Source: Phoronis ovalis (taxonomy: Eukaryota; Phoronida; Phoronidae). From it: 10,033 bases of DNA. The translations under genes and the position numbers were made by a program. The stretch lies in contig JAOXYB010068922.1 in the NCBI GenBank assembly GCA_028565635.1, positions 1 to 10,033 on the forward strand, written 5' to 3'. Position 1 is the stretch's first letter; each line of letters begins with the position of its first letter. A model generated the notes under the pieces. That model saw nothing but the letters and a program-made list of their open reading frames with translations, had not been told where the DNA came from and did not search any database. Positions 1-8,417 of the stretch are shown here, piece after piece.

Positions 1-402
1 TGACCAGGGGGGTGGGGGTAAATCCTATATTAAACACTATACGTTTGTGGTCATTGTGATAACTTTTGAGATGATCCTTAATGCATTACATTTTAAAAGC
101 TTAGGTTGAAATTATTTAGTTGTACAATGCTAAAAATGTGGTAACTGGAAATTTTAAATTAAAATCAATTTCTGATTCAGTCATTTGACCTTTTTCTATG
201 ACTTAGTTCCAGACATCACAGAGATAATAATAAAAACAGTGTCCAACATAGAACAAAGAACTTTGAGCCTCTTTGTGAGACTCTTTTCAGTGATTGATGC
301 TGTGATATCATGTGCATACGGTACAGTGTATGAAGCAGATATCTCTGCTTCTCCTTGGTTTTGCTGTACTGACTATGAATAACGTGTTGATGTGTTTCTT
401 AG
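1..402 (+). other. Upstream intron of the host gene (3' part)
   Basis: This stretch is read as the 3' part of an intron that ends in an acceptor AG at 401-402, preceded by the pyrimidine-rich tract tgtgtttctt. The frame used by the following exon meets TAG at 400-402, so coding cannot simply continue upstream of 403. A 65-codon open stretch at 185-382 has no recognisable similarity or splice support in the needed phase. A G-rich run lies at 6-18. I see nothing else here. Confidence 0.55.
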
Positions 403-525
403 TGTTATCCTGGTATGCCTGGTTCAAAAGAGAGCATAGCGCTTGAAGAGAAGATGATACGCACGGAACAGTTGAACGATCAGCCAAGCATTGTCTCCGA
501 GTTAATGGAAGCAGATAAAATAGCT
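403..525 (+). CDS. Host gene, internal exon A (unrecognised, probably nuclear protein; 5' partial)
   Basis: This exon of 41 codons is bounded by a pyrimidine-rich acceptor ending at 402 and the donor GCT|GTAAGTA at 525/526, which closely matches the consensus. It is 123 nt, phase 0 at both ends, and open throughout. It begins Cys-Tyr-Pro-Gly-Met and then becomes a charged, probably helical segment (SIALEEKMIRTEQ, then SELMEADKIA). With the exons at 1668, 2172, 5821 and probably 9001 it makes the 190-residue C-terminal part of a plus-strand protein whose start lies outside the window. An in-frame ATG at 415 could serve a shorter alternative first exon, but its upstream context is a normal acceptor, so an internal exon is preferred. 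I do not recognise the family. Helicity and charge suggest a protein-interaction segment, which is inference only. Confidence 0.72.
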
Positions 526-1667
526 GTAAGTACTTTGCCACCACCTAGTGGCACATTACTGAAATGCTGATTCATTCCATGTATTACTAATGGTAATTAT
601 GTCCCCAAGTTTAGTATGCCCACATTCAAAACTAAAATGATAGTAACCGACTCAGAATCCTCTTTTTCAAGATTTCTGATTTACTCACCAGTCACTACAC
701 TAAGAAACGTAATTATAAATCCATTTCTGGTTCATATAATTATATACAGTACAAGCTGCTTCTTTAGCCAAAACATCTTTGAAAATCAATTTACACCAGA
801 ATTGCTGGATCAAAGTGTATAAGAAGTGGCGTAATACATCCTACAAAGTAGTGTCAAAGATACCAATAAAACACCAAATATTCAAAAAATAACCTCCTAC
901 TGCTTTGCTTCCTCAAAGAATGAAATAATGGCCTTAAAAAATATTGAATTTCTAACTGTTGCTGTTGTATAAACTGTGTTTGAAGATATACTGCTATCAA
1001 ATTTCTATGTAAAAAGTAATATGTAATTCACATGTAAGTTATAAAACCTGCTAACAATTTTTTTTATGTGTTATGAAAATCATTCATGCAATGATAATTG
1101 GTTAGTACCCTTGAAAACTTTGCAACAAAGTATAATGGACTAGATCTGTAGTGTCACATGGCTTCAAACAAAAAGTTTTTGACATGGCAATTTTGGATTC
1201 AGGATGGCCTCCACATTTTTCACTATACTTATATATGTTTTCATCTTAGGAACCGAGCAAACATTTTAATCCAATTAAGTTTCATTGAAATCTGTCCAGT
1301 ACTTTTCAAATTATAAAAGAATATGTTTTTGACATGGCTATTTTGGGTTTATAATAGCCACCAAAATGTTGTTTAAATCTGACCAATACTTTCTGAAAAA
1401 CTTCAGACAAAATTTGCTGAAGAAAAAAAAACTTGACCAGTGCAACAGCTAAATGGATTCCAACATTGTTGTTGAAAGCCATAATAAGAAAATCAAAATC
1501 ATGATTTATAAATATTGTGGTTCATGTAAGATTATGTAAGATTGTTTATTTTATCTTTATTATCATGTTAACTTTAAAAATCTGTTTTATTTTTGGAGTT
1601 TGAATAAAAAGTTATTAACATTTCATATTTTGATATGGTAACAGTTTACTGTATCTAATAATTCTAG
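526..1667 (+). other. Intron A-B of the host gene
   Basis: This intron of about 1.14 kb runs from GTAAGTA at 526 to AATTCTAG ending at 1667. It is AT-rich. It contains a degenerate tandem repeat at 1175-1400, listed separately. A short open stretch at 616-822 has no coding signature that I recognise. No other gene is supported. Confidence 0.7.
1175..1400 (+). repeat. Degenerate tandem repeat, two copies about 150 bp apart
   Basis: Copy 1 begins at 1175 and copy 2 at 1325. Both open with gtttttgacatggc, followed by a/t, attttgg and a diverged continuation ending in a GCC-CCA-like block (1206-1212; 1357-1362). The second half of the unit is also shared: aaatctgtccagtactttt (about 1288-1306) matches aaatctgaccaatacttt (about 1375-1392). 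Copy 2 lacks about 60 nt in the middle. The phrasing resembles old interspersed repeats common in invertebrate introns, but I cannot name the family. Confidence 0.65.
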
Positions 1668-1832
1668 GAATTATCAACTATTCATGATCAGTATCACCGC
1701 ATGAAATGTAGTTTAAATACTCCTAACACAGCTGAGCCGCATTCTTCAATGAATGTTATACATACCAACTTGGTACAGTACATTACAAAGTCTGTGGCAG
1801 CGCACGAAGAGTGGAGGAAAACAGGAAAAAAG
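1668..1832 (+). CDS. Host gene, internal exon B
   Basis: This exon of 55 codons (165 nt, phase 0 at both ends) follows acceptor attctag at 1661-1667 and ends at AAAAAAG|GTAACT (1832/1833). The reading is open and continues directly from exon A. It starts ELSTIHDQYHRMK, passes a polar linker (NTPNTAEPHSS) and ends with the helical segment NLVQYITKSVAAHEEWRKTG followed by KK. The frame stays open past the donor into the intron as far as a TAA at 1890-1892, so failing to splice would add about 19 residues and then terminate. I recognise no catalytic or metal-binding motif. The Lys/Arg-rich end joins the basic cluster of the next exon, giving the group KKPKRKRH across the junction. Confidence 0.78.
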
Positions 1833-2171
1833 GTAACTATCAAAGTTATTTCACAATTTTTCGCTGCATCTAGAATTTCTGAAACTGTTTAATGTACTGT
1901 TATGTACTATTTGATATTGAATGAAATTTTCAAAAAATAAATGAGATATACCGTATATGTCATTTAGAGGTCATAATGTAAAAATATCAGCTACTGTACT
2001 GTACAATTCTTAGAATTGAGTTGAAAGTTCTAAACATTATGTTAAAAGGGTAATCTAGCTGTATCTGGTTTTGTCCATCAGCAGACTGAATATGTACCAA
2101 TCTTGTATAACATATACACAAAATAATATGTTATTTGTGAGTCATAAATTACATAATGTTCTTCTTTACAG
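1833..2171 (+). other. Intron B-C of the host gene
   Basis: This intron of 339 nt runs from GTAACT at 1833 to TTCTTTACAG ending at 2171, with a good pyrimidine tract. It is AT-rich and I see no gene or repeat in it beyond a short tactgtactgtac run near 1993. Confidence 0.7.
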
Positions 2172-2234
2172 CCTAAGAGGAAACGACACGATAGTGGTTT
2201 GACATCTGAGTCGGATGCTGAATCTGATGTTGAG
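2172..2234 (+). CDS. Host gene, internal exon C (basic NLS-like cluster plus acidic stretch)
   Basis: This exon of 21 codons (63 nt, phase 0 at both ends) lies between acceptor cttctttacag (to 2171) and donor GAG|GTAAGG (2234/2235). It encodes PKRKRHDSGL and then a Ser/Asp/Glu-rich run ending ESDAESDVE. PKRKRH resembles a monopartite nuclear localisation signal, and the acidic serine run looks like casein kinase 2 target sequence. Both assignments rest on composition. Because the exon is symmetric, its omission would keep the reading frame while removing the basic cluster. At 21 codons it would be missed by ORF length filters. The evidence is the pair of strong splice sites and exact phase agreement with its neighbours. 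Confidence 0.72.
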
Positions 2235-2269
2235 GTAAGGTCATCCTACAGTGCCCTCTTATCTGGAAT

Positions 2270-2314
2270 AAGGACACAATTGATTTTCCCAATCACTTCT
2301 ATAGTAACATAAAT
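2270..2314 (+). repeat. Dispersed ~45-bp repeat, copy 1
   Basis: The block starts taaggacacaattgatttt and continues ccc, a-rich spacer, acttct, then taacataaat. It recurs in the same orientation at 5384-5431, about 3.1 kb away in the same intron. The two copies differ by a small shift (aatc/atcc) and a 3-nt insertion. Flanking sequence is not alignable by eye. This suggests two fragments of one interspersed repeat rather than a local duplication. Confidence 0.7.
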
Positions 2315-2960
2315 CTGCACAGCACCATCAATTCACCAGTCCTGGAAATCCAAAATCATGCAGTTACACTCTGGTATCAGTAGGTTAATGCCAGCATTTT
2401 GATAAACTTAGATCAACGGGTTACTTCTCAGCACAGCATTTCAACAGTCCTAATGAAGTTATATTGACACTGGTATGGCCATTGTTAGATTAATCATAAT
2501 GCATTGCACATTTCCTTGCCTAACTGCACCATCTCGAGCTCTGTACTTAGTGTAAAGCCACTGTAAAGCTGCTGGACAATTTTGACAATAGGTTACCTAA
2601 GTAGGTAGGATGTTGCATTTGTGATCTGATAATTTATTTTAACGTTATGAAATTTGTTACATGACCTGATAGTTTTAATATAAAGTTGTAGCCTAACGTT
2701 ACATGACTAATAGTGTGCTGTGACTCAATGACAATTCCAACATTTATAAATGCTAAATAATCAAGTATCAACAAGATAAATAAATAGATGAGATGGACTT
2801 ATGGGGCTGTTCAATTGAAAATTGTCATGGACGGAAGGACCTGAAAATAATTATGATTAAGGGTTTCAGATATAGGGGATGGGAGGTTAGAAAAAGTTTT
2901 TAGTATTGGCAAATTAATTTTTTATTACGAGGGTATATGGGTGAAATTAGTTTGAATTAC

Positions 2961-2998
2961 CAGGGGACTGGAGGCAAAATAAGTTCAGGTGTCCCCTG
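2961..2998 (+). repeat. Short inverted repeat with 8-bp perfect arms
   Basis: CAGGGGAC at 2961-2968 is matched by GTCCCCTG at 2991-2998, with 22 nt between the arms. It is unusually GC-rich for this intron and lies beside a G-rich patch (2876-2887). It could be part of an old repeat. No function is inferred. Confidence 0.45.
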
Positions 2999-3896
2999 AC
3001 AGATAATTTTTAAAGGATCAGTCCTTTGTAATGTGTTTGTGTCCAAGTCTTGTCTATATATGATAGATTATTTGATTTCCTACTGATGATATTTAGGGAC
3101 ATGTTTTAAAATTTCAACTTCACAAACATAGTTCATCCGTATTCTTACATAATTTTCTTCCTCACTGCACCCACGAACCATTTTTATTTTGTTTGTATTA
3201 TCAAGAAATTTCCTTAAAGGGTATCTGCGAACTGAGTGTCTGAGCGGGTTTCTAGTCATTATAAAAAGAGGATCCCAATTGTTGTTCCAAAAAAGATCAT
3301 ATTAACTAGTTAGAACTACTCCCACAGTTAATTTTTGCGAGTCAGTGTGACTATCACATTTTATTTGCTGTTCCACTTGCCCATGGCTATGGCAAAATTG
3401 TGTAACATTTTCACAATAATATTGACAAAATTCTACTAATTGCTTTAGCTCAAACTGTGGTAAATTTTGCTTTTAATAAAAATTTTCGTTTCAATCTCTG
3501 TACACGGCTTATATTTCTGATGAAAAAATATTATATTTTTGAAGCATCAAAACCTTAGGTCAGTGTTTTGATTTTTTTTTGTTACTTCTACTTCTTTATC
3601 TCTCCAATATTAATCCCACTTTCAAACAAAAGGAACCAAAAATGCAAATGCAAAGGAGGAAAAGCATTATGAATATAAAATGTTAAGAACTACACCTGGA
3701 ACAGCCAGCTTTACCTATTGTAATTATTGTAATTAATGTGTTCTTATGTCAGTTGGAAGTTGCATGCACATAAAATGCAGGAATTATAAAAAATAATATT
3801 AGAATGAGTCTTGATCTGATCACATCTCAGTTTATTGAGAGGTGATTAAATTACTTGTCCCTGTTGATGGCCAGCCTACATTTGACATCGAATCTT

Positions 3897-3936
3897 ATCT
3901 CCTGACATTTTATGATAGGGTTTGAGGTCAGGTGAT
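3897..3936 (+). repeat. Hairpin with 10-nt arms
   Basis: ATCTCCTGAC at 3897-3906 pairs with GTCAGGTGAT at 3927-3936 at nine of ten positions, with a 20-nt loop. The right arm runs into a near-palindrome centred on TGATCA (3927-3944, starting GTCAGG and ending TGTGAC). It may be part of an eroded mobile element. I cannot name one. Confidence 0.4.
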
Positions 3937-5383
3937 CATGTGACTTCCTCTCACCAATTCAGAAAAGGCTGATGACGGTCTTGTTAAATTTAGTTTTGGA
4001 ATTCATTTATGTTACATAAAAAAATATTTATCGAGCATAATTATATGTTTTGCTTAACTAACCAACCAATAATACCACTCTCTAAACAATAACATTCTGG
4101 AAAATACGCTTTTTAATTTACCGTTATCATGTATGAACAAATAGGACAAGGAATTCACATTCAAGTAGATAAAAATAATTGTTTGGTACACATTATTTCT
4201 TGTTAAGTAATAAATGTTTCGTAATTTTTTAATATTTGAAAACATGTATAAAACCTGTAAAAGTTTACTTGTAACAGGCTTCAGGCAGGTACAGGGAGAT
4301 ATTTATCTGATATAACTTACTGAGAAACTTTACAAATGTTGTAACTCTCAGTAATTACAAAATGCATTAAGTCAGTTGCATAGTTACCCAGGCTAACACT
4401 GATATCAGTTGCAGAAGTTGTAATTAAATAACTGTGGTCACACATTGTTGTGCAAAAGTGCACACTTCTCAGAACCTAGAATATAAGAGTTTTATATAAT
4501 TATCTAATAAGTTTTATAAGCCAAAACCACATTTTTTTACAAAAATTATGTTAATTATATATTCATCATTTTCTACAAATATCAACTACAGACTTCTCAG
4601 AATTCAACATACAGTAGTTTAATTTCATTAATTGAAATTGAATACATAATTTTATAATGTTTCATAACAGTAGTTACAAGAAAAAAAAATGTGCAAATTT
4701 GGCATTCTAAGCATTCAGAACAAAAAAAAATTTTAAAGCAGTTTTTCACAAAGTTTGAAAATATTATCTTTAAGTATGAACTGAACACTTCAGTATTTTT
4801 CAGAAAAGAAATTCTTTTAACCATTTTGCACACAAAACAAATTTTCTCACTGGATAGTTTTGTTGACACTGCATCTATGATGATACACATAACTGCCAAA
4901 ACCTGCTACTTGTCATATAATAGTAAAATAAAGCAGAAACAGGTAGATTGTCCTTTGTCAGATTTATGTGGATACCATACTTTGACTAACATTCTTGTCT
5001 AATTTTCCTGAAGTGTACAATCTAAGTAAAAGTAAGATTATACTTTAAAGTATATCTCTACAAAATTAATGTAGTTCATTTCATAATTTTAAAAATGTTT
5101 GCTTATAAGTAATGTGTTATCAATTTTCAAATTTCAGAGCTCACAATTTTGCTAATTTAGCTTGAACCTTAAATTTCCACTTTAATTTGAACAAATTATT
5201 AAAGCGCAATATGATTTTAAAAATCTGTAGATATGTATGTCAATATCATTTGGTTAAAATTTTGGGTTTGCAAGAGGATTTGTTAATATGATCATATTTT
5301 TTTAAAACTTAATGTTTAAAATGCTTGTTTCCCCAAAGTAGTTTTTTTATCAGGTTATACGATAAAATTAAAGCCATATGGCG

Positions 5384-5431
5384 TAAGGACACAATTGATT
5401 TTCCCATCCACTTCTACAGTTGTAACATAAA
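5384..5431 (+). repeat. Dispersed ~45-bp repeat, copy 2
   Basis: This is the partner of the block at 2270-2314. It again opens taaggacacaattgatttt and ends taacataaat, with tccacttctacagttg in the middle. The orientation is direct and identity is high. Confidence 0.7.
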
Positions 5432-5820
5432 TAATTATAAAAAATGTTGAATAGAATACCTGGTAAGGACTGAAGATTATTATTCATCTTACTTTTTGCT
5501 ATTCCACTTTGAAGACTACCCCAAGGGAAGTATTCAGTCACATATGACAAATTTGCCAGTCTCTTTCTCTCATTGAGCTGCATTTTAAGTAAAAAAAACT
5601 AAAAAGCACCAAGAGGAAAAAGAAAATTTGATGCAACAACATAAAGTACACAATTATCTGCCTGCAGTGCAGCTGCATTTAATTTGTCTATATAACACCA
5701 TTTTTTTAAAGTTGATAGTATTCATTTGCCTTAATTTTTAAAAATGTATAGTTACTTTTATATGCATTGCCTAAATCTTGTTTTGAAAATTTAGTACTAA
5801 TTTTTGCTTTTTTGTTGTAG

Positions 5821-6001
5821 CCAACAACTACATTTGCAAAACGTCATGGTGATGCAAGGAAACAGATTAAAGACAAAGCTTTCTCGCAGACAGCTCCGGT
5901 TGCACGTTCCAGACGACATAGACGACATATTGGTGTATATTTACAAAGTAGTTCTGCAGACACTGTCAGTGAAAGTTCCCCCGAAAAAGGCCGTAAGAAA
6001 G
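5821..6001 (+). CDS. Host gene, internal exon D (Arg/His-rich, Ser-rich tail)
   Basis: This exon has 60 codons plus one base after a textbook T-rich acceptor ending at 5820. In the phase carried over from exon C it begins PTTTFAKRHGDARKQ. It then has an Arg/His cluster (RSRRHRRH, about residues 146-153 of the assembled piece) and a Ser/Glu-rich stretch ending EKGRKK. The preferred donor is AAAG|GTAAAG at 6001/6002 (phase 1). A second donor, GGCC|GTAAGA at 5992/5993, is nine bases upstream and in the same phase, so the two would differ by three residues. The composition fits a disordered, nucleic-acid- or chromatin-associated region, which is inference. The exon is also open in another frame (5804-6175), but that frame does not agree with exons A-C. 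Confidence 0.72.
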
Positions 6002-6371
6002 GTAAAGTCTGTTTTGATTTCTACTTCATGTCTGTGTTGTTGCCATTTTGTTTTGCTCGAAATTCAGAACATAGAAAATGCATCTATAACTTTCTTAATT
6101 TTGGTAAGTTATGAGTGTTATCTGCTTATGTATATGTTTTTAAGATTTGAACAACTTATGAGATATAATTTTTAATATACATTTAATCAAAAAATCACCC
6201 TTAATTTTGTATCATGCTGTAATAAAAATATATATATTACACAGTCATTTTAATTTAAAATACATTTTATTGCTTGAAATAACGTTTTAGTATGGCCTGG
6301 CTGTGCTTGTTGTGCAAACAAATATAAGTATTTTATAATAATAATTGTCTAATATGAAAAATTTATTCCAG

Positions 6372-6428
6372 CCTATTATAGATTTCCAACGGGGAGAACT
6401 ATTCGAAAGTTATTGTATGTCATTTGAG
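6372..6428 (+). CDS. Alternative terminal or internal exon of the host gene (weak)
   Basis: An acceptor atttattccag ends at 6371. In the phase left by exon D the following sequence reads YYRFPTGRTIRKLLYVI after the split codon and stops at TGA (6426-6428). A donor-like GTATGT at 6415 would instead make a 43-nt internal exon. AATAAA hexamers at 6582 and 6653 could polyadenylate a short form. The acceptor's pyrimidine tract is poor, so I rate this below the 9001 exon. It could be an alternative last exon or chance. Confidence 0.22.
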
Positions 6429-6742
6429 CAAACATTTGAAATCCAGCAATTAAAACTTCAATCTCATATTAAAATTGGGAAATGTAACAACAGTATCATA
6501 GGCACAAATCATGTTTTTATTTAATAGAAAATGTCAGTGTTTTAAATAGCATTATTTCTAATAAGCATTTTTGAAATTGTTAATAAAACATGAAATATAA
6601 ATTTTTGAAGAATAACTTTATTTGTTAGTATAGGCTACTGTCAAATTATTTTAATAAATACTATATTACTATATACTATACCATCCTCCAGGTAGTTGTC
6701 CACAAAGTACATTAAATATCAAGTACCTAGTTACTCGCCAAG

Positions 6743-6778
6743 AAATGCCTGGTCGTGTTAATAAAAGTCTAGGCATTT
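6743..6778 (+). repeat. Short hairpin with 8-bp arms
   Basis: AAATGCCT at 6743-6750 pairs perfectly with AGGCATTT at 6771-6778 across a 20-nt loop, and a further G-T pair is possible. It is intronic and of no assigned function. Confidence 0.4.
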
Positions 6779-6795
6779 TAATAGAATTTGTAGCA

Positions 6796-6885
6796 TTTTT
6801 AAAGTATAAATACAATTACAATTATAATTTACTGCCATTTTTAAAATATTTTTAAAGTATAAATGCAATTAATATAATTTACTGC
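6796..6885 (+). repeat. Tandem duplication, unit about 53 bp
   Basis: The unit tttttaaagtataaat, a/g, caatta ... ataatttactgc, c/t, at occurs at 6796-6837 and again at about 6849-6885. The second copy is a few bases shorter in the centre. Similarity is clear, so the duplication is fairly recent compared with the repeat at 1175-1400. Confidence 0.7.
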
Positions 6886-7280
6886 TATTTCTGTTTTTAT
6901 GTGTATAACTCCTTGTAGTAGCTGGAAAAGCAAGTATAGGCTCACTGTTCAATGTTTATTAAAGGCCCGCCATAAAATGCCAAAAATTAAATAGACACAG
7001 CAAACTACACTCAACATTGATAGTTATATAATAATTTAAAAAATGCAAAAAATACAATATATAATTTATTACTTAAAAACAACAATTTGTGTTTTGCGTT
7101 GTATGAAGTGAATAACAATTAAATTTGTTTGCTTGAAATACATATTATAATGACTGTGTCCTTGTTGCCACCTTCAGTAATTTAAATGTTCGTTGACTGA
7201 CGTATATAATTGCTTCATAACAAAATTCTCAAATTTTATAGATCATTAGTACAAGTGTCATGTAATTTGTGTAGTTCACA

Positions 7281-7286
7281 TTTATT
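7281..7286 (-). terminator. Poly(A) signal of the GPCR gene (AATAAA)
   Basis: TTTATT on the plus strand reads AATAAA on the minus strand, about 50 bases after the receptor's TAA stop. It is the first canonical hexamer downstream. In AT-rich DNA such hexamers are common, so the assignment rests on its position. Confidence 0.5.
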
Positions 7287-7336
7287 GCTTGATATGACAG
7301 TAAGTATGTTTTGCCAATTGTTTTCAAAAGTTTTAA

Positions 7337-8317
7337 TTAGTTCAAATTTAAAATCTTTCGATAAATTTTCCGAAAATCTCTGCCAGTCCAACAGTAGATA
7401 AACATGTTTACAAACGAATTGACATACTGTAAATCTATTAAAATGATGTCCACATACTGAAACCAAAGATCTGATTTCCTTTCAAGTGCTTTGAAGATGC
7501 TTTTTGGTAGATAGCAAATAGTAAAGACACAGAGAACTATAATCATCATCTTTGTTACCTTCCTCTTTCTTGTTACATGTTGTTGCATGTTTAGCGTTCC
7601 TGCTGCCGTTACTCTGGCATGATAGTTGTGTAGTTTAATGTACACACTAATGTAAATGACCCAACACAGACCAAGTGGAACCATAAAACAGACTTGAACA
7701 TATTTTCTTTCAAAAAATGTTAAGAAATTCCTAATTAAACAACTTTTTACCTTGAAAACTGTCTCATTTCGGATTATATTTGCAAGTACGAATGGCACAC
7801 ATACAACTGACCATCCAATCAAGTTTATCACCACAATATGTCTTTTATTTAGTAACTTGTGCCATACTGGGAAAAACACAGCCATGTACCTTTCCCCTGC
7901 CAATAGTAAAAGTGACACATTTGTTAGAATTGTCGGCAAAATTTGAAAAAATAAATTAAATAGGCATAACACGTGGCTGCTGTTAAAAGTCTCTGTTACA
8001 TCTTTTGTGTCTGTTATCATAAATGGTAGAATACGCCGGACACAACCGAGAGGAATGCTCAGTGCACCCACAAGTAAATCAGTAACTGCCAGAAAAACGA
8101 TGAATGTATTTGGAACAGTTCGAATGGATTTTCTATGTCTATAAGCAAGTATAATTATAGTGTTACAAAAAACTATCAGAACCATCATCACAATTTCATA
8201 TGTAAACATAAAAATCGCAAATGCCTGTGAAATGGTTTCTGTATTTTCATCAGTTCCTTTGGTTCCGTTTGCTACTGTTGAATTGTCCATGCTGCGCTGC
8301 TTTACCAAGCTCTTCAT
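7337..8317 (-). CDS. Rhodopsin-like (class A) G-protein-coupled receptor, intronless, orphan
   Basis: This is a complete 326-residue seven-transmembrane receptor of the plasma membrane. It should sense an extracellular ligand and signal through heterotrimeric G proteins. Helices lie near residues 35-60, 68-92, 115-148, 159-182, 204-228, 253-277 and 286-309, and an amphipathic helix 8 (RDFRKIYRKIL) follows. Class A landmarks are N52 (1.50), LAVTD with D80 (2.50), C118 (3.25) likely bonded to C193 in the second extracellular loop, ERY at 142-144, W169 (4.50), P214 (5.50) and P271 (6.50). N-glycosylation sequons are at N12, N17, N112 and N184. Oddities are Y269 in place of the CWxP tryptophan and NMFIY (M305) in place of NPxxY. 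Position 3.32 is Gln125, not Asp, so an aminergic ligand is unlikely. The short termini and short third intracellular loop recall the adenosine/melanocortin-like receptors expanded in invertebrates, but the ligand is unknown. Met10 has a stronger start context than Met1. Confidence 0.96.
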   Translation of the reverse strand: MKSLVKQRSMDNSTVANGTKGTDENTETISQAFAIFMFTYEIVMMVLIVFCNTIIILAYRHRKSIRTVPNTFIVFLAVTDLLVGALSIPLGCVRRILPFMITDTKDVTETFNSSHVLCLFNLFFQILPTILTNVSLLLLAGERYMAVFFPVWHKLLNKRHIVVINLIGWSVVCVPFVLANIIRNETVFKVKSCLIRNFLTFFERKYVQVCFMVPLGLCWVIYISVYIKLHNYHARVTAAGTLNMQQHVTRKRKVTKMMIIVLCVFTICYLPKSIFKALERKSDLWFQYVDIILIDLQYVNSFVNMFIYCWTGRDFRKIYRKILNLN

Positions 8318-8322
8318 TACAT
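8315..8322 (-). promoter_or_regulatory. Start-stop upstream ORF overlapping the GPCR start (ATGTAATG)
   Basis: On the minus strand ATG (8322-8320) is followed at once by TAA (8319-8317), whose last base is the first base of the receptor's ATG. Such minimal AUG-stop elements are known to stall ribosomes and reduce or gate translation, with restart nearby. A second small uORF (MRSN-stop) lies upstream at 8365-8351. Both matter only if the transcript starts upstream of 8365, as the TATA-like box suggests. Initiation at Met10 (8290-8288, AGCATGG) would be the natural restart site. Confidence 0.5.
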
Positions 8323-8409
8323 GTAAATCCTGTTACTTTTTACTTTTATTTTAATTGCTTCTCATGATATCCACTTTCCATTTCTAAACGGAATGAATAG
8401 CTGTCCATG

Positions 8410-8417
8410 CTTTTATA
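8410..8417 (-). promoter_or_regulatory. TATA-like box for the GPCR gene
   Basis: The minus strand reads TATAAAAG from 8417 to 8410, about 93 bases upstream of the receptor's first ATG. A TCATTC initiator-like sequence lies at 8396-8391, slightly closer than the ideal spacing. Together they suggest transcription starting around 8386-8394 with a 5' leader of about 70-80 bases and no 5' intron. Position and match support it, but AT-rich DNA produces such boxes by chance. Confidence 0.45.

Larger units (their letters stand above)
2235..5820 (+). other. Large intron C-D of the host gene
   Basis: This intron of about 3.6 kb runs from GTAAGG at 2235 to tttttttgttgtag ending at 5820. It is AT-rich with many homopolymer A and T runs. 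It holds one copy of a dispersed repeat at each end (2270-2314 and 5384-5431) and hairpins at 2961-2998 and 3897-3936. It also contains overlapping open stretches of about 100 codons on opposite strands at 4597-5002, which show no family features and look accidental. I see no supported gene inside. Confidence 0.6.

Noticed and set aside
185-382. Plus-strand 65-codon stretch, and a possible exon after ttag at 205
   Set aside because: The in-phase continuation into exon A meets stops or lacks a suitable donor. No family resemblance.
308-544. Minus-strand 78-codon stretch antisense to exon A
   Set aside because: It is the complement of a well-supported spliced exon and shows no features of its own.
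4597-5002. Overlapping open stretches of about 100 codons on both strands in the large intron
   Set aside because: Neither shows a recognisable domain, good start context or splice support. Both are rich in residues expected from random AT-rich DNA (Phe, Ile, Lys, Tyr).
5368-5583. Minus-strand 71-codon open stretch
   Set aside because: It reads through the dispersed repeat copy at 5384-5431 and resembles no family.
5804-6175. A 123-codon open frame covering exon D in a different frame
   Set aside because: It begins inside the acceptor region, runs past the donor into the intron and conflicts with the phase set by exons A-C. Exon D is simply open in two frames.
7210-7466. Short open frames on both strands around the GPCR 3' end
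   Set aside because: They are shadows of the receptor frame. The minus one is a different frame of the same region.
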